Part shown: piece by piece, positions 1 through 12,412 of the stretch
Layout of the letters: every line of letters starts with the position of its first letter
Numbering within the stretch: position 1 is the first letter of the stretch
DNA from: Aptenodytes patagonicus
Taxonomy: Eukaryota; Chordata; Aves; Sphenisciformes; Spheniscidae
Assembly (NCBI RefSeq): GCF_965638725.1
Contig: NC_134949.1
Coordinates: forward strand, 17,296,951-17,360,950
DNA length: 64,000 bases
Direction of reading: 5' to 3'
The notes under the pieces: generated by a model
The model's database searches: none
What the model saw: the letters and a program-made list of their open reading frames with translations, nothing else
What the model was told of the DNA's origin: nothing
Position numbers and translations under genes: made by a program

Positions 1-1043
1 TGAGGTGGGTTGAAAACTGGCTGAATGGTAAGGCCCGGAGTGTGGTGATCAGTGGCACGAAGTCCAGCTGGAGGTCAGTCACTTGTGGTGTACCCCAGGG
101 GTCAATAGTGCGTTCAACATCTTCATTAATGATTTGGATGATGGGACAAAGTGTACCCTCAGCAAGTTTGCTGATGACACAAAACTGGGAGGAGTGGCTG
201 GTATGTGAGAGGGATGTGCTGCCACCCAGAGGAACCTCGACAGGCTGGAGAAATGGGCTGGCGTGAACCTCATGAAGTTCAACACGAAGACAAAAAGTCC
301 TGCACCTGAGGAGGAACAACCCCAGGCATCAGTCCATGTCAGGGCCACCCAGCTGGAAAGCAGCTTGGCAGAAAAGGACCTGGAGGTCTTGGTGGACATC
401 AAGTTGAACATGAGCCAGCAGTATGTCCTCACTGCAAAGAAGGCTAACGGTATCCCAGGCTGCATTTGGCAAAGTATTGCCAGCAGGTTGAGGGAGGTGA
501 TCCTTCCCCTTTACTCAGCACTGATGAAGCCACACGTGGAGTCCTGTGTCCAGTTCTGGGCTCCCCAGTACAAGAGAGACATGGACATACAGAAGAGTCC
601 AATGAAGGGCACGAAGATGATGAAGGGACTGGAGTGTCTCTCCTATGGGGAAAGGCTGAGAGAGCTGGGACTGTTCAGCCTGGAGAAGAGAAGGCTCAGA
701 GGGATCTCATCAATGTATATAAACACCTGAAGGTAGTGTCCAAAGAAGACGGAACCAGGCTCTTCTCAGTGGTGCCCAGTGACAGGACCAGAGGCAACGG
801 GCACAAACTGAAACACAGGAGGTTCCCCCTGAACATCAGAAAACACCTTTTCACTGTGAGGGTGACCAAGCACTGGCACAGGTTGCCCAGAGAGGTTGTG
901 GAGTCTCCGTCCTTGGAGATACTCAAAAGCTGTCTGGCCATGGCCCTGGGCAACCTGCTTTAGGTGGCCCTGCTTGCGCAGGGGGTTAGACCAGATGAGT
1001 TCCAGAGGTGCCTTCCAACCTCAGCCATTCTGTGATTCTGTGA
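1..1043 (+). mobile_element. CR1 LINE, 3' part, inactive
   Basis: This is a CR1 non-LTR retrotransposon whose 5' side is cut by the window edge. Translation gives reverse-transcriptase pieces in successive frames: [17 protein letters not shown] (about 84-104), FADDTKLGG (about 166-192), and a CR1 C-terminal block including [20 protein letters not shown] (about 632-692) and [17 protein letters not shown]. At least two frame changes (near 105 and 265, then again near 700) show that the element is dead. The 3' end is the CR1 tail ending in two copies of ATTCTGTG near 1027-1042. It stands alone, with no host gene beside it. Confidence 0.93.
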
Positions 1044-4000
1044 TAGGAGGATGCACACAGCACAGTACTTAATCTCTGGGAAGATAATACTTGGTGGTCA
1101 TACATATACTCCTATTGATATAACTTTAATATTCAGCCGCAGGAGATGATCCCTTTGTTGGCTGATTTTAAGATATTTCAGTTAAAACTTCTATTAAAAA
1201 AGATGGGTTTGTATGTGTGTTTTGAATTTAAAATTTTAAATCACACAAATCAGCCAGAACAACATGATCTTTCTTATCCAGGATATGATGAACACAAACC
1301 CGTGAAGAAAAAGTCCTGCATTTATTCAAAGCACAACACCCAAGCAATTTTTAAGGATTATTCAAGTAACCTCAGATACATTCTCAGTACATATAGGAAA
1401 GCTGGATCCATTCAGATTAGTGTATTTTGCTACTGTACCATTTTTTTCATACACAGATAGCTATCATTCCCATAAATGCCTGAAAATAGTTTTCTTTAAA
1501 CCTGTGCATATCCAGTTTCACCAAGCAGTTCAGCCCTCTGATAAACTTTATCCAAGCTGCATTCCATATCTATTAAAGGAAGATTGCAATACATCCATCT
1601 TTGGGGGGAAAAAATAGTTTTTATTTTCTACACTGCACCATAAAGTGTCATCAGTAAATTTATTCTGCTGATTGCAACTGCAGTACTGATGGGTTTTCAT
1701 TCTGTATCCAAAGGACCTCGTACCTCCAGCCTGGATCTGCTGTATTCGGGAAGATGGTGGGTGGCCAGGCGGACAACCTACTTGCATACACGTTGTCTGT
1801 CTTCTCAGCCTCGGCTGATTGTGCAGTTTGTGCTGCAGTTTTCCAGCAGTAGGCTTTGCTCCAGAGATCCCTGTTGGCTTTATCTGCTCTTGGCCCAGCT
1901 CTGCGTCCTGCCTTCAAACTCAGGCGGTGCTTGTGCCGCTGCCGAGCGCTGCCTGCTGCCGGCGGGCTAATGTACCAGTTGCTGAGTGCCTCCCTGAGCT
2001 GCTCCCCAACTTCTGCTTTACACGCTGAGCAGCCCTCAGGGAGCACCGAACCCTCAGTAATGCCATCGTTCCTTAAATAGCAGCCATTTATTTCTCACTT
2101 TTCTTACTACCCAATATTTTAAAAAGCAGGAATGAGGAGAGCTATAGAGTTTTATAGCATTAAGTAAATTGAAAGACAGATTGATTTACCTTTCTTACAA
2201 TACGATGTTTTAGTCTTTTCAAATCAGAATAAATTTCCCTCTTAAAAACTGTTTTAAGGTGTCAAGCAGGAGTAGTGTGGGATAGCCTTCTTCAGCAAAT
2301 TTAGTTATTGAAATGATCATCTCTTTGTACTATCTGGCATGTATCATTAAATTGTTTATGAATAGTGGAAACATATAAATAGACCTCATACCCAAAAGTC
2401 TTTGGATTGCCTCACAAAATATAACTGCAGAATATACCAGAAACTAAAGAAAGTTATAAAGCAAAATGTGTGTACAGCTGGAAAACACTTCAGCAAAATC
2501 CCAAGCATCCTCAGAACAGAAATCTCTAAACACACAGAATCACACCTAGATTTACACTTATTCAGGAGATACTCACTGAGTTTCCATTTCATTTAGAGTG
2601 GAGATATAATTTTTATTTGATGGAAAAGGAAAAAAAAAAAACCAAACCCCCAAAGAAAGTCGACTTCTTAAATCATGAGTTTCTCACCCCTGTTACAGTA
2701 GTGGGACCTGTGCAGCACAGAGTGGCTTGGTGCTGTGCTCAGGAGAGGGTTTTGCCACTCCAGACCCCACAGGAGATAACCATGGTCCCAGTGCAGGGGT
2801 GGCCCCACCAGCAAACACCTCCGAGTGCTGGCACAGCAGCTTGGGCAACCAAGAGAGCCGGCGCCGGTCACATCCCGGGCTGGGAGGATGCCAGGATACA
2901 TTACACCTTCCCACATCTGTGTATTCACCAGCCCCTCTTCCTAGTTTAACAAATCTCATGGGGAGCTTTTGTTTATTTTGAGAGATTTGTAACATAATCT
3001 CATGGAAAGCAGTATTGCAAGCCTCCCCGAGAAGAGAGGGGCAGAGTGGTGCTGGGGGTGTTCAGGGCGGCACATCTCCCACAGGAACCAGGCGAAGGGC
3101 ATTTAATTGCGGTGAAATATATTCCAAACTCAGGTCTTGCTGAAGGATGCGCATCTTCTCACAGCAGCGCCATCGCTCAGATGCATGCATCAAACTTGAC
3201 TGTAGAAAGCCCTCCTTGGAGATTTGTCTGACTTAAGCCTCCAAGGGAACCTGCTTGGTTTTGTTCATTCCTGGTTTCTATAAATGAAACCACGGCTCTT
3301 GCAATCGAAGACATGCGGGTGTCAGACAGTGTGTCTCATCTCTGCAGGGGGAACAGACATACAAGAACAATCCTTAAGCGTTTGTGGAAATTATGTACGT
3401 ACATCATCCATGCGCCAGTGGGAGAAAACACCTCATCTTCCTCCTTCCTGCAATCGCTCATTCTAATGCTTCCCGAGGCTGATGTTCGCTGTAATTATCA
3501 CCAATATAAGAACAATTGAAAAGTGGACACAACCCTTCAAATAAAGACAGGTTTGAGATATAGCAGCACATTATGCAACTAATTTTCACAGAACTATGGA
3601 AAAAAAAAATCTAGGAATTTTTTGGTACAAGACTGGACAGTATCACAACATAAATCTTTGCTTTTGATGAGTAGCCTGGAGCAAAATAGCATATTGGGCA
3701 AAGTGTGGATCTGCCCCATGTTTTAGTACATCACTGAGTTGTAATCACTTCGCCCAGGTTGTAAAAGCCAGCCCTGCAGATTGCCAGATCTCAGAATAGA
3801 GATTAGATCACCGCTATTAACAGATAACTTTATTTTTCAGAATTAGATTCTACATGGGTGAACAGAGAATAGCAGGAGGGGAAGGCAGTCATTTTTACAG
3901 ATGTCATTTTTGGAATATACCTACTGACACTTCAATAGACGTTTGATGCAGTGTAGGCTTAATTCAAAGAAACAGCCAGTTAAACTCCCCTTTGAGGCTG

Positions 4001-4120
4001 GAAGTGGATTTGTTCATTTCATTAAGCGGCAGAGCTTGTTTGACAAGTAAGTGAAGTCTGTCTGCAGTATCAACTAATCAGGATTATCACGTTCCTGGGG
4101 AGAAGATCCAGGTTGAGCTG
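1044..4120. other. Intergenic, no gene recognised
   Basis: Mostly AT-rich. A pocket of higher GC at about 1700-2050 holds several overlapping short open frames on both strands, none with a recognisable family or splice context. A-runs occur near 2629 and 3600. Confidence 0.6.
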
Positions 4121-4674
4121 TGTCCTGGTTTCAGCTGGGATACAGTTAATTTTCTTCCCAGTAGCTGGTACAGTGCTGTGGTTTGGATTTAGGATGAGAA
4201 CAATGTTGATAACACACCGATGTTTTAGTTGTTGCTAGGTAGTGCTTACACTAGCCAAGGACTTTTCAGCTTCCCATGCTCTACCGACTGAGAAGGCTGG
4301 AGGTGCACAAGAAGCTGGGAGGGGACACAGCCAGGACAGCTGACCCAAACTGGCCAAAGGGACATTCCATACCATGTGACGTCATGCTGAGTACATAAAC
4401 TGGGGGAGTTGGCCAGGGGGCAGCGATCACTGCTCGGGGACGGGCTGGCCAGCGGGTGGTGAGCAATTGCATTGTGCATCACTTATTTTGTGTATTCTTT
4501 TATCATTATTATTATTATTTTCTCTTCGTTTGCTGTGCTATTAAACTGTCTTTATCTCAAGCCATGTTTTACTTTTTTTTTCCGATTCTCTCCCCCATCC
4601 AACCAGGGGGTGGGGGGGAGGGTGAGCAAGCGGCTATGTGGTACTTAGTTGCCGACTGGGGTTAAACCACGACA
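4121..4674 (+). mobile_element. Solo LTR of an avian ERVL-like endogenous retrovirus
   Basis: 554 bp starting TGTCCTGGTTTCAGC and ending TTAAACCACGACA, so the ends are inverted TGTC/GACA. In order it holds a U3 region, the palindrome TGACGTCA (4377-4384), a TATA-like ACATAAA (4392-4398), an ATT-rich tract, a poly(A) signal ATTAAA (4540-4545) and a terminal G-rich part. GCTG flanks both sides (4117-4120 and 4675-4678), a possible short target duplication. There is no internal retroviral sequence, so this is a solo LTR left by recombination. It is the same family as the copy at 11813-12407. The family assignment is from memory of common bird LTRs. Confidence 0.88.
4377..4398 (+). promoter_or_regulatory. 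CRE palindrome plus TATA-like box in solo LTR
   Basis: A perfect cAMP-response-element palindrome TGACGTCA is followed after 7 bases by ACATAAA. The same pair, with an 8-base gap, occurs in the inverted copy at 12126-12148, so this is probably the core promoter of the LTR family. Activity is not known. Confidence 0.6.
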
Positions 4675-7600
4675 GCTGAAAGCTGTTTTCCTAGTGTTTG
4701 CATCCACGTGCACTTAAAGACATATGTTAGGTAATAGGCTGGACCTGTGAGACAAGTCCATGGATGACAATAATGAGAAGTACTTTATTGCTTTGCCACA
4801 CGTCTGACCCAGAGTAGGAATTACAGTTTTCTAAATCACAGTAGTTACCCTGCAGGGCAAAGTATAACCAGAGTCACAGTACGCTGCTGTTAAGCACACC
4901 GGTGGCACACGGCAGATCAGGGTTTAGCAGAGACAAAAGGCGTGAGGACAATAGCTCTGCAGCGGGGAGAGATGCTGCCCTCGAAGCAAGCCCAAAGGGT
5001 ACTGGATTAGGCACCGTTAGCCACCCTGCACCCTGCCTACGCTCCTGTGATACTCTGTAAGCAAGTCAGAGGGCAGCTGGCCAAGTAAGGAAGATTTTGC
5101 ATTTCATGTGTATGGGTCTGATTCTCCTTTCTTGGAGAGGATGGCCAAACCTACATTGGCTTCCTTGACCTTCCTCCGGCACTGAGCAGCTAAGTCATGT
5201 CCTTAAGGCCAAACATGGGCTCAGCATGGGCTAGTGGATACGGAGGAGGATGGCTGGCAAAGCCTTGTGAAGCCTTTTCCTGTGCTGCACAGCACCACCG
5301 GCCACACTGGCTGTTAGAGAGACGGACTGCTCCATGCTTCGGGTAGTCGGTGTGTACCCAGTCTAGCTCTTGCTGCTGTGAGGGACATCACCACCTCTTC
5401 TGCAGGGTTTGACAGCGCTTCTAACCCACAGCAGCTGCCTTTCTGCAGCACAGAGAAGTTAGTTACTTTCTGAAGGTGCTGAGCTACCAGTAAAGCACAG
5501 CCTGGACTATCCAGGCTTTATTCCAGCCCCGTGACTTCCCTGTTGGCTCCAGCACTTTGCTCTTTCAGCTCCGAGCAGCCCTGCTCATTAGCAGTGACAA
5601 CATTATCTGTTAAGCATTTTTGCATCTATCTCTCCGAGCAACTGCGGTTCCAGAAGGAGCAACTGTTTAAATTTTTGTTAGCTTCATGTTAGCTGCTGGC
5701 AGGTGAAAGCCTACGGGCAATCTGGTTCTACCCCGTCTTTCTTGATCACTTCCGCAAACTCAGTAAGAGACTAAATTTACATTAAAAGGTACGGTATTGC
5801 ACCACCCACTGATGATGATTTCTCCCAGCAACTTGGCATGCTGTGTATGTTTGAAATATGTGGTGCGTTTGATGAGGGCTGGGCCTTGCTCCCTGCTAGC
5901 AGCTCCAGACTGCCATGGAATGCTATGGGAAGCACACCAGCCCCGGGGTTATCGGCGCTGTGCATGCCGGCAGGGAGCTGCACACCCGACCAAACAGCAA
6001 TGACATCAGTGTTGCTGTGCGTGTGTGTTAATGACTGCCACCAGCACGGTCCCTTGACAGAATCCAGAAAACAGATCTTTACTGGGAAAACTGGCACAAA
6101 CTGGACCCCCTTGTTCGCTGGTGTATTCGTTCCTTGGTCTCATGGCAGTACTAAACAATGGAACACAATCGTAGAATATCTTTGAGGACTGTTGGAAACC
6201 TGGCAGCCAGATTTAATCCAAAAAATATGCTAAGATAAAAAGAAAACACAGTTAGGAATTTTTTTTCTTTTTTTGTCTCCATATAGCAAAAACTGCATAT
6301 GAAGGCCACCTCTCAGAAGTGGAGGAAGAGCAGTCAAGTATTCAAATTAAAATGCACAGTCACGCCAGCAGAGCTAATAACAGGAGAGCTCCTGGCAATT
6401 CTGGGTTACACAAGGAGCCCCATACGTAAAGCATCCACTTTGCTAAACGCGACCTGAAGGTTTTGAAGGGAAATAGAATTGACTTTAATGAAAACTAAGG
6501 AGAAAAAAAAAAAAAGGGAGACTGAGAGTATAGAGTCCTCTTAACTAAGTAGAGTTGAGAAGTTATGATGAATTACAGGTTAATTCATTTCCTGAATTAA
6601 TGGTTATTATTTTCTGAGTGTCCATCTCGGTGGATCATGAGGCTTTTCCCTAATGCTAATTTTATTATGGTAAAGGTTAGGATGTAAGCAGTGTTGGAAA
6701 GAATAGAAATTGCATATTAGACAAAATCTTCATATCAGAGCAGTTTCATCTTAGTTCTCACCTATAGATTCACCTTTTCACAACTTGTTAGGAAAGACAA
6801 TATTCAGGTTTCTGAATATTTCCAACCTTGCACAAAATGCAAGGGGTCAAACCCTCACAGACTTTTCAGAGGAGGATATTTCCTTCTATTCTAAGTATTT
6901 GAACACTTCAGATGTTCCTTTTTAGTTGTAATTGATGCACTGTTTTGGAGGAGTTGTTCACTGATGACCATGATGCTCGTTCTGATCTGTCCAGCATATA
7001 GGTCTGTTTATGAAAACATTGCCATGAACTGGTAGCTAATATCTAAGATTCAATGAAATTTGGATTCATTTGAGGATGTGGAACTGAAACCAGTGTCGAG
7101 ATGCTGACAGAAGGTATCTTCCTCCCAATGGATGGGGAAGGGATATCCGTTCCCATCCCCTGGACCCTCCCCAGCACTTGTCACTACCAGCCACAACACA
7201 CCAGCCACAACACACCCCGGCAGCAGCGCGGATGTGTTGTGTGTGCAGGAGTATTACGTGCTGCGCTGCAGCAAATGTGCAAATGTGACAGATAGATAGA
7301 TAGTCATCAGATTGCTTCATGCACGGTGGGAAGGTTTTTGGGTTTGACACTGCCGAGTAAGATATAAGACCTGATCTAGAACAAAACAGGTATTGAAATG
7401 TACTGTCTGTGAACACCTGCATCAGATTTAATAACTGGAAAGTTTACAGAGAAAGCACAAGGAAGCAGGAATTTTGCCAAAGTAAATTCACTCAAATATG
7501 ACATAAAGAATTTCCATGGGAAGAAAAAACACTTCAATGTCTTCCATCTGTAGAAATGGCTGAATCTTTATCCCATTCAAATTAGCCAACCCAAGTATTG

Positions 7601-9894
7601 AGGAACACCAGATCCTGCAGAATCCAGCCTTACATCGCATCACTTAGGAAAAATAGTGGCGTTGCATTGCCGTTGTTTCCAGCACTACACCAGGAGTTGT
7701 CTGCAGCTTTCTGCCTATGATTGGTACACACTGAGGATGATTCTTGTTAATGAGTTTCTTTTGGCATTCAGAAGTATTCAAAAGAAACACAAGGAGAAAG
7801 GCCTCCAGGTAAATCCCATTCAGAAGCGGCCCATGTTGGGTCATTCAGATGTTTGTCTTCTCATGTACAGGTTCTGGCAGTTTGTAAGCAGGTATGACCC
7901 ATGTGGGACAGCAAAGGGAGGAGATGTAAATGGGTTTGTTTTGTAACATACCTTGAAGACATGGCCTCCATGAATCTCTTCTTCGGCTTACGAGTTATGG
8001 TCCCATGTCAATATTTTGCCCCTCTCCTTTCCAAAAAAATAAAATAAAAAAAAATCAAAGCTTATTGTTCTCCATTTGAAATAATAATAATAATAATAAA
8101 AAAATTTCCTTTTCCTCTTTAAACTCATCTTTATCTCCCACCTTAGAGGTACTTGGGTCTCTTTTGTCCAGATGCTTTCCACAGCTGTCTGGTGCACTGC
8201 AATCTGAAATCAGGCATCAAAACAGAGATGAGAGGCTCATCTGCTTTAATCAGGCCATCTCCTGAAATTGCAGTCCCCGTTCACTTTCTCACAGAAGCAG
8301 CATGGATCATGATGCTACCTGTAGCCAGCTCCCATTGTGTAGCACATGGCTAATTTAAGGGACTGCTGAAGAAAGCTTTAGCCTTCCTCTGTGACCTGCT
8401 TCATTCTGATGAAGAAGAGCTTGGGTGGAAGGGGGAAGGTTACCACCTTAACACAGATCAGTAGCTCTAAGTGAGCTGGAATTTGCAGGCAGTGTTTCAG
8501 ATTTTGGGGTGTCAGTCAGCAGCAAGATGGAAACCAGACACCAGGAAATGAATATTGGGGAGAGTAAAATTTTGCTGAAAAGGTCAGAGGTGGAAATGTC
8601 TTCAAGTGAAAGTACAGTAGGAAGAGGTAATAAAGCCATGTCTTTCAAAAGTTGGATTCTACCATGCTATTCATAAAAAGATATCATCTATGGTTTTCAT
8701 ATATTTTTTCCTCACATGCTTGTCCATATTTTTTTATCTTACTCTACTGAATGAGGGGAGAAGATGGATATGATACCAGCTGTGCTCAGAGCACTTCAAA
8801 AATGCTGCTCACCTGAAGGAAAAAAATAGCTGTCCTTCTTTTTGTGAGAAATTGGAGAGTCCAGGTGATCCTGTGATAAGTATATGACAATGATTTTGTA
8901 TTTGTTTAGCACTGTGCAGTCCAGGTCCTGACTTGAACTTCTGCATAATTTTGTTCTGATTATTACTTTTATTACTATTATTGCATTCATCATCATTATT
9001 ATTAATAATTACACAGAATCATCCCAGGTTATTTTCATCCCGGCTGCCATAAACCATCCTGAAGTCCATAGGGTATTGGTGTGGCTCATTTTTAGCACAG
9101 TTAGGTTCATTTCCAAAATTTAGATCTGGAACTACATTTCTTTTTTTCATACAGTTTCTCACATTAAGAATGGGCCTATTAAGAAATTGGAATCAGGTAT
9201 TGTTATCAATTCATGTACATACATCTTTTTCAAATAAAATGTGTCATTTATTGATTCCCAGACAGAATTTTCTACCAAAACATTACAAGTAGCATCTATA
9301 GAGTCCTTATGCATTTTGTTATGCAGAAAGAGCTCCCACCATGCAGTGACACCAAATGTTCTGAGTACCAACAGATAGCATCTTGCTTGTGACATCTGAC
9401 TGTCATGCTGTTGTGAAAAATATCTGGATGGTACTATGAATACGTTTATGCGTGGTTTATTTTAGGAGCTAGGATGGCAAACCCATGTTCCTATTTTACA
9501 CTCTAAAATGAGCGGTTCTGTGCTTTAAGAAAACAAAGGGAGGAAAATATTTTAATATCCCATATAGCATTGCTTCTGTTTTATAAGCAAAATGTGTTTA
9601 TTTTTCTTTGCAGTTCTGTGAACCCCAGGAAAATCTTTTAACCTTGCAGTTCTTTACAGCATTGCACATTAAAGCTGTCAGAAACCAAACTAATTGAACT
9701 GAAAAGCTGCTCACTTCTCTTTCTGTGTAAGGTTTGAAAAAAAACCCCAGCAATTACTGGTGAAATTAGGGCACTAAGCAGAATTTAAAACTATGTGCAG
9801 CCTAGAAACATGAATATGAAATCTTTGTTGTACAAATTACAGCTTGCACGCAGGCCTGGGTACCAACCTACCTAAGAAGATGATGACAAATTAT
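4675..9894. other. Intergenic, no gene recognised; simple repeats only
   Basis: No coding region or repeat family is recognisable. Small items are a 14-bp tandem duplication (CCAGCCACAACACA, 7187-7214), GATA repeats at 7291-7303, an (ATA)6 tract at 8081-8099, and ATT/ATC-rich sequence near 8960-9012. Confidence 0.6.
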
Positions 9895-10245
9895 AAAGAA
9901 CTTTAAGAAGAATAAAATGCCTAACATAAGGGCTATAGTGGATGATTCATGGAGGAAGACCGTAAGAGCTAAATATTTTAAGATGCCCCACACAGTGTCC
10001 AAAACTGCTATAACTGTTTACATGTGCTTGAAAGGCACAAACAACGAGGCATTAGTGAGATTGTTTAGAGCACTTCTCAGGGGTATAATTGCATATAAAG
10101 GTAGGAAACTGAGCAAATGGAGATTTGAGTTGACTATCCAGCCAAAATTTTAACAAGGACGTCTAATAGACTGTGAAATAGCTTCCCAAGAAAAGTGTTA
10201 GAAGTCACATCTCTAAAATGATGTAAAAGCAGACCAGACACATCA
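9895..10245 (+). mobile_element. Possible ancient CR1/L3-type LINE remnant
   Basis: The stretch after about 10110 translates discontinuously to pieces such as NRLxNSFPRKVLEVTSLK, similar to the CR1 C-terminal block around WxxLPxEVVExxSL, and the sequence before it resembles old LINE 3' UTR. It is highly diverged with broken frames, so family and ends are uncertain. Confidence 0.4.
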
Positions 10246-11812
10246 TGTGATAATATACTGGACGGAGAATATAGAGGTGGCTTGCAGTGTATTTCTAGCT
10301 TTCGGTTTACACAATCCCTCCGCTTGTGACTGACTCAGCCACCTCCCTCGCCGCTGCCATGCTGCAGGTGCGGCACCCACCGCCGGCCCTGCGCAACACC
10401 CTGCGCCACCGGCGGGGAGAGGAAGACATAGTCAAACATTTACTGGCCAGAGAAGATGATTCTGTTGCTTAAGTATTAGGTAATTGAGTGGAATATATGT
10501 AAGGGGAGCCTGTGTACCTCACTCAAGGCTGAGTGGTGCCAGTCCTCATACTACCAAGGAGAGCAGTGCCTGAGAGGCGCTGAGGATCTGCCCCCCCCCA
10601 GATCATCAGTTACTCCACGGCTGAGAGACACCTCCCAGCTGCGAGCTGCTCTGCTCTGGTTTCTGGTTTCTTCTTATGAACTCCCCCACCTCTTAACATG
10701 TGGTTACATATGCACAAAACAAACAACAAATATCAGGAAATAAGTATAAAAATGTCAATTTAAAGTTTTCCATGAATTGTCGGTGTGAATCCGTCTTATG
10801 CTCCATTCCTGCAAACAGTCTGCTGCATAGAAGGTTTTTCAGGGCAAATATGTGATGAAATAGCACGTGGAATGCACGTTACAGAAATGAAAGTTTGTCC
10901 TTGTGAATGCTCCAAGGATTTGGTTACATCTATTCTTAGATAGCATTTTTTTCCCCAAAAAGTTCTTTGCATTGCAATGTACAGGACAGAGGGGGAAAGA
11001 TTTGGAGACAGAACACTTTCCTCCATCAGTTAAGCAGGGCATCTGCTGAAACAGTGGTATTAGCAGCAGTAGTAATAGTACACCTTTGAAATAAATGGAA
11101 ATGATGGCTCTATGTTTAAGACACAGAGTAAGGAGACCAGGAGACAGACTCATGGTTTCCCCACAGGTTATCCAGTAAGGTTTTGGGTTAATTTCCTATT
11201 TCCCTCTAATTTTGTGTCTTTCATCTGTAAAACAGAGGTAGTAATACACATTTCCAGTGATTTGACAATTCTTTAAAATCCTCTGGCAATAAGGACCTCA
11301 GCAATGAAGGCTGAAGAGCGGAGCCGGCATGGGTTGTTAGTACTGGTGTAATGCTGGACCTGGCAAATCATGCTGGGAAGTAAATTTTCGTCCTTGAAAG
11401 CGGCAGGATACTCCTGACAAGAGGTGTTTAGGTGATAGAAATTTGATCTGGCTGAGTTAGCTGACATGCAGCTAAAAAAGAAATGAACAAAAAATGTATT
11501 AAGTACTTAGTCTTAAAACCTTAGAATAATCTTTGTCATACAAAGTAGTTATCTCCTTTCACACTAACTCTTTTGATCTAAACATGATAAAAACATGATG
11601 TGCCAAATTTGAAACAGAACAGGCAAATAAAGCAATGGCAGCAGTTATGAAAAGCAGGTGGTATGACTGGTTTTTGTTATGAACCTGCAACCACAAGGCC
11701 CGATGAGTTTTGTCTAAAAACAGGAATACAAACACAACTTTCAATTCACTGATAAAAATGAACTTCCCCCCCCAGCCAGCCAGCCAGAAAATGTGAAGGA
11801 ATGCTGAGACCT
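10246..11812. other. Intergenic, with a local GC-rich block
   Basis: A GC-rich block at about 10321-10423 stands out against AT-rich flanks; no splice signals or long frame mark it as an exon. A run of nine C lies at 10591-10599. The rest shows no feature. Confidence 0.5.
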
Positions 11813-12407
11813 TGTCGTGGTTTAACCCAAGCCAGCAACTGAGCACACACAGCCACTCGCTCACTCTCCCCTGGTGGGATGGGGGAGAGAATCGGAAGAG
11901 TAAAAGTGTGAACACTCGTGGGTTGAGATAAAGACAGTTTAAGAGGTAAAGCAAAAGCCGCGCACGCAAGCAAAGCAAAACAAGGAATTCATTCACTGCT
12001 TCCCATCGGCAGGCAGGTGTTCAGCCATCTCCAGGAAAGCAGGGCTCCATCACGCGTAACGGTTATTTGGGAAGACAAATGTCATCACTCCGAACGTCCC
12101 CCCCTTCCTTCTTCTTCCCCCCAGCTTTATATGCTGAGCATGACGTCATATGGCATGGGATATCCCTTTGGTCTGTTGGGGTCAGCTGTCCCAGCTGTGT
12201 CCCCTCCCAACTTCTTGTGCACCCCCAGCCTACTCGCTGGTGGGGTGGGGTGGGAAGCAGAAAAGGCCTTGACTCTGTGTAAGCACTGCTCAGCAGTAAC
12301 TAAAACACCCCTGTGTTATCAACACTGTTTCCAGCACAAATCCAAAACATAGCCCCATACTAGCTACGATGAAGAAAATGGACTCTATCCCAGCCAAAAC
12401 CAGCACA
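11813..12407 (-). mobile_element. Solo LTR of the same ERVL-like family, minus strand
   Basis: 595 bp, inverted relative to the copy at 4121-4674. Read on the minus strand it starts TGTGCTGGTTTTGGCTGGG and ends TTAAACCACGACA. It is flanked by a perfect 5-bp duplication GACCT (11808-11812 and 12408-12412), which fixes both ends and suits an ERVL-type integrase. It keeps the TGACGTCA palindrome and a TATA box, but the poly(A) hexamer equivalent reads CTTAAA rather than ATTAAA. There are no internal retroviral genes. Confidence 0.93.
12126..12148 (-). promoter_or_regulatory. CRE palindrome plus TATA box in inverted solo LTR
   Basis: TGACGTCA at 12148-12141 is followed on the minus strand after 8 bases by ATATAAA (12132-12126). 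This mirrors the arrangement in the first LTR and would drive transcription leftwards. Confidence 0.6.
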
Positions 12408-12412
12408 GACCT

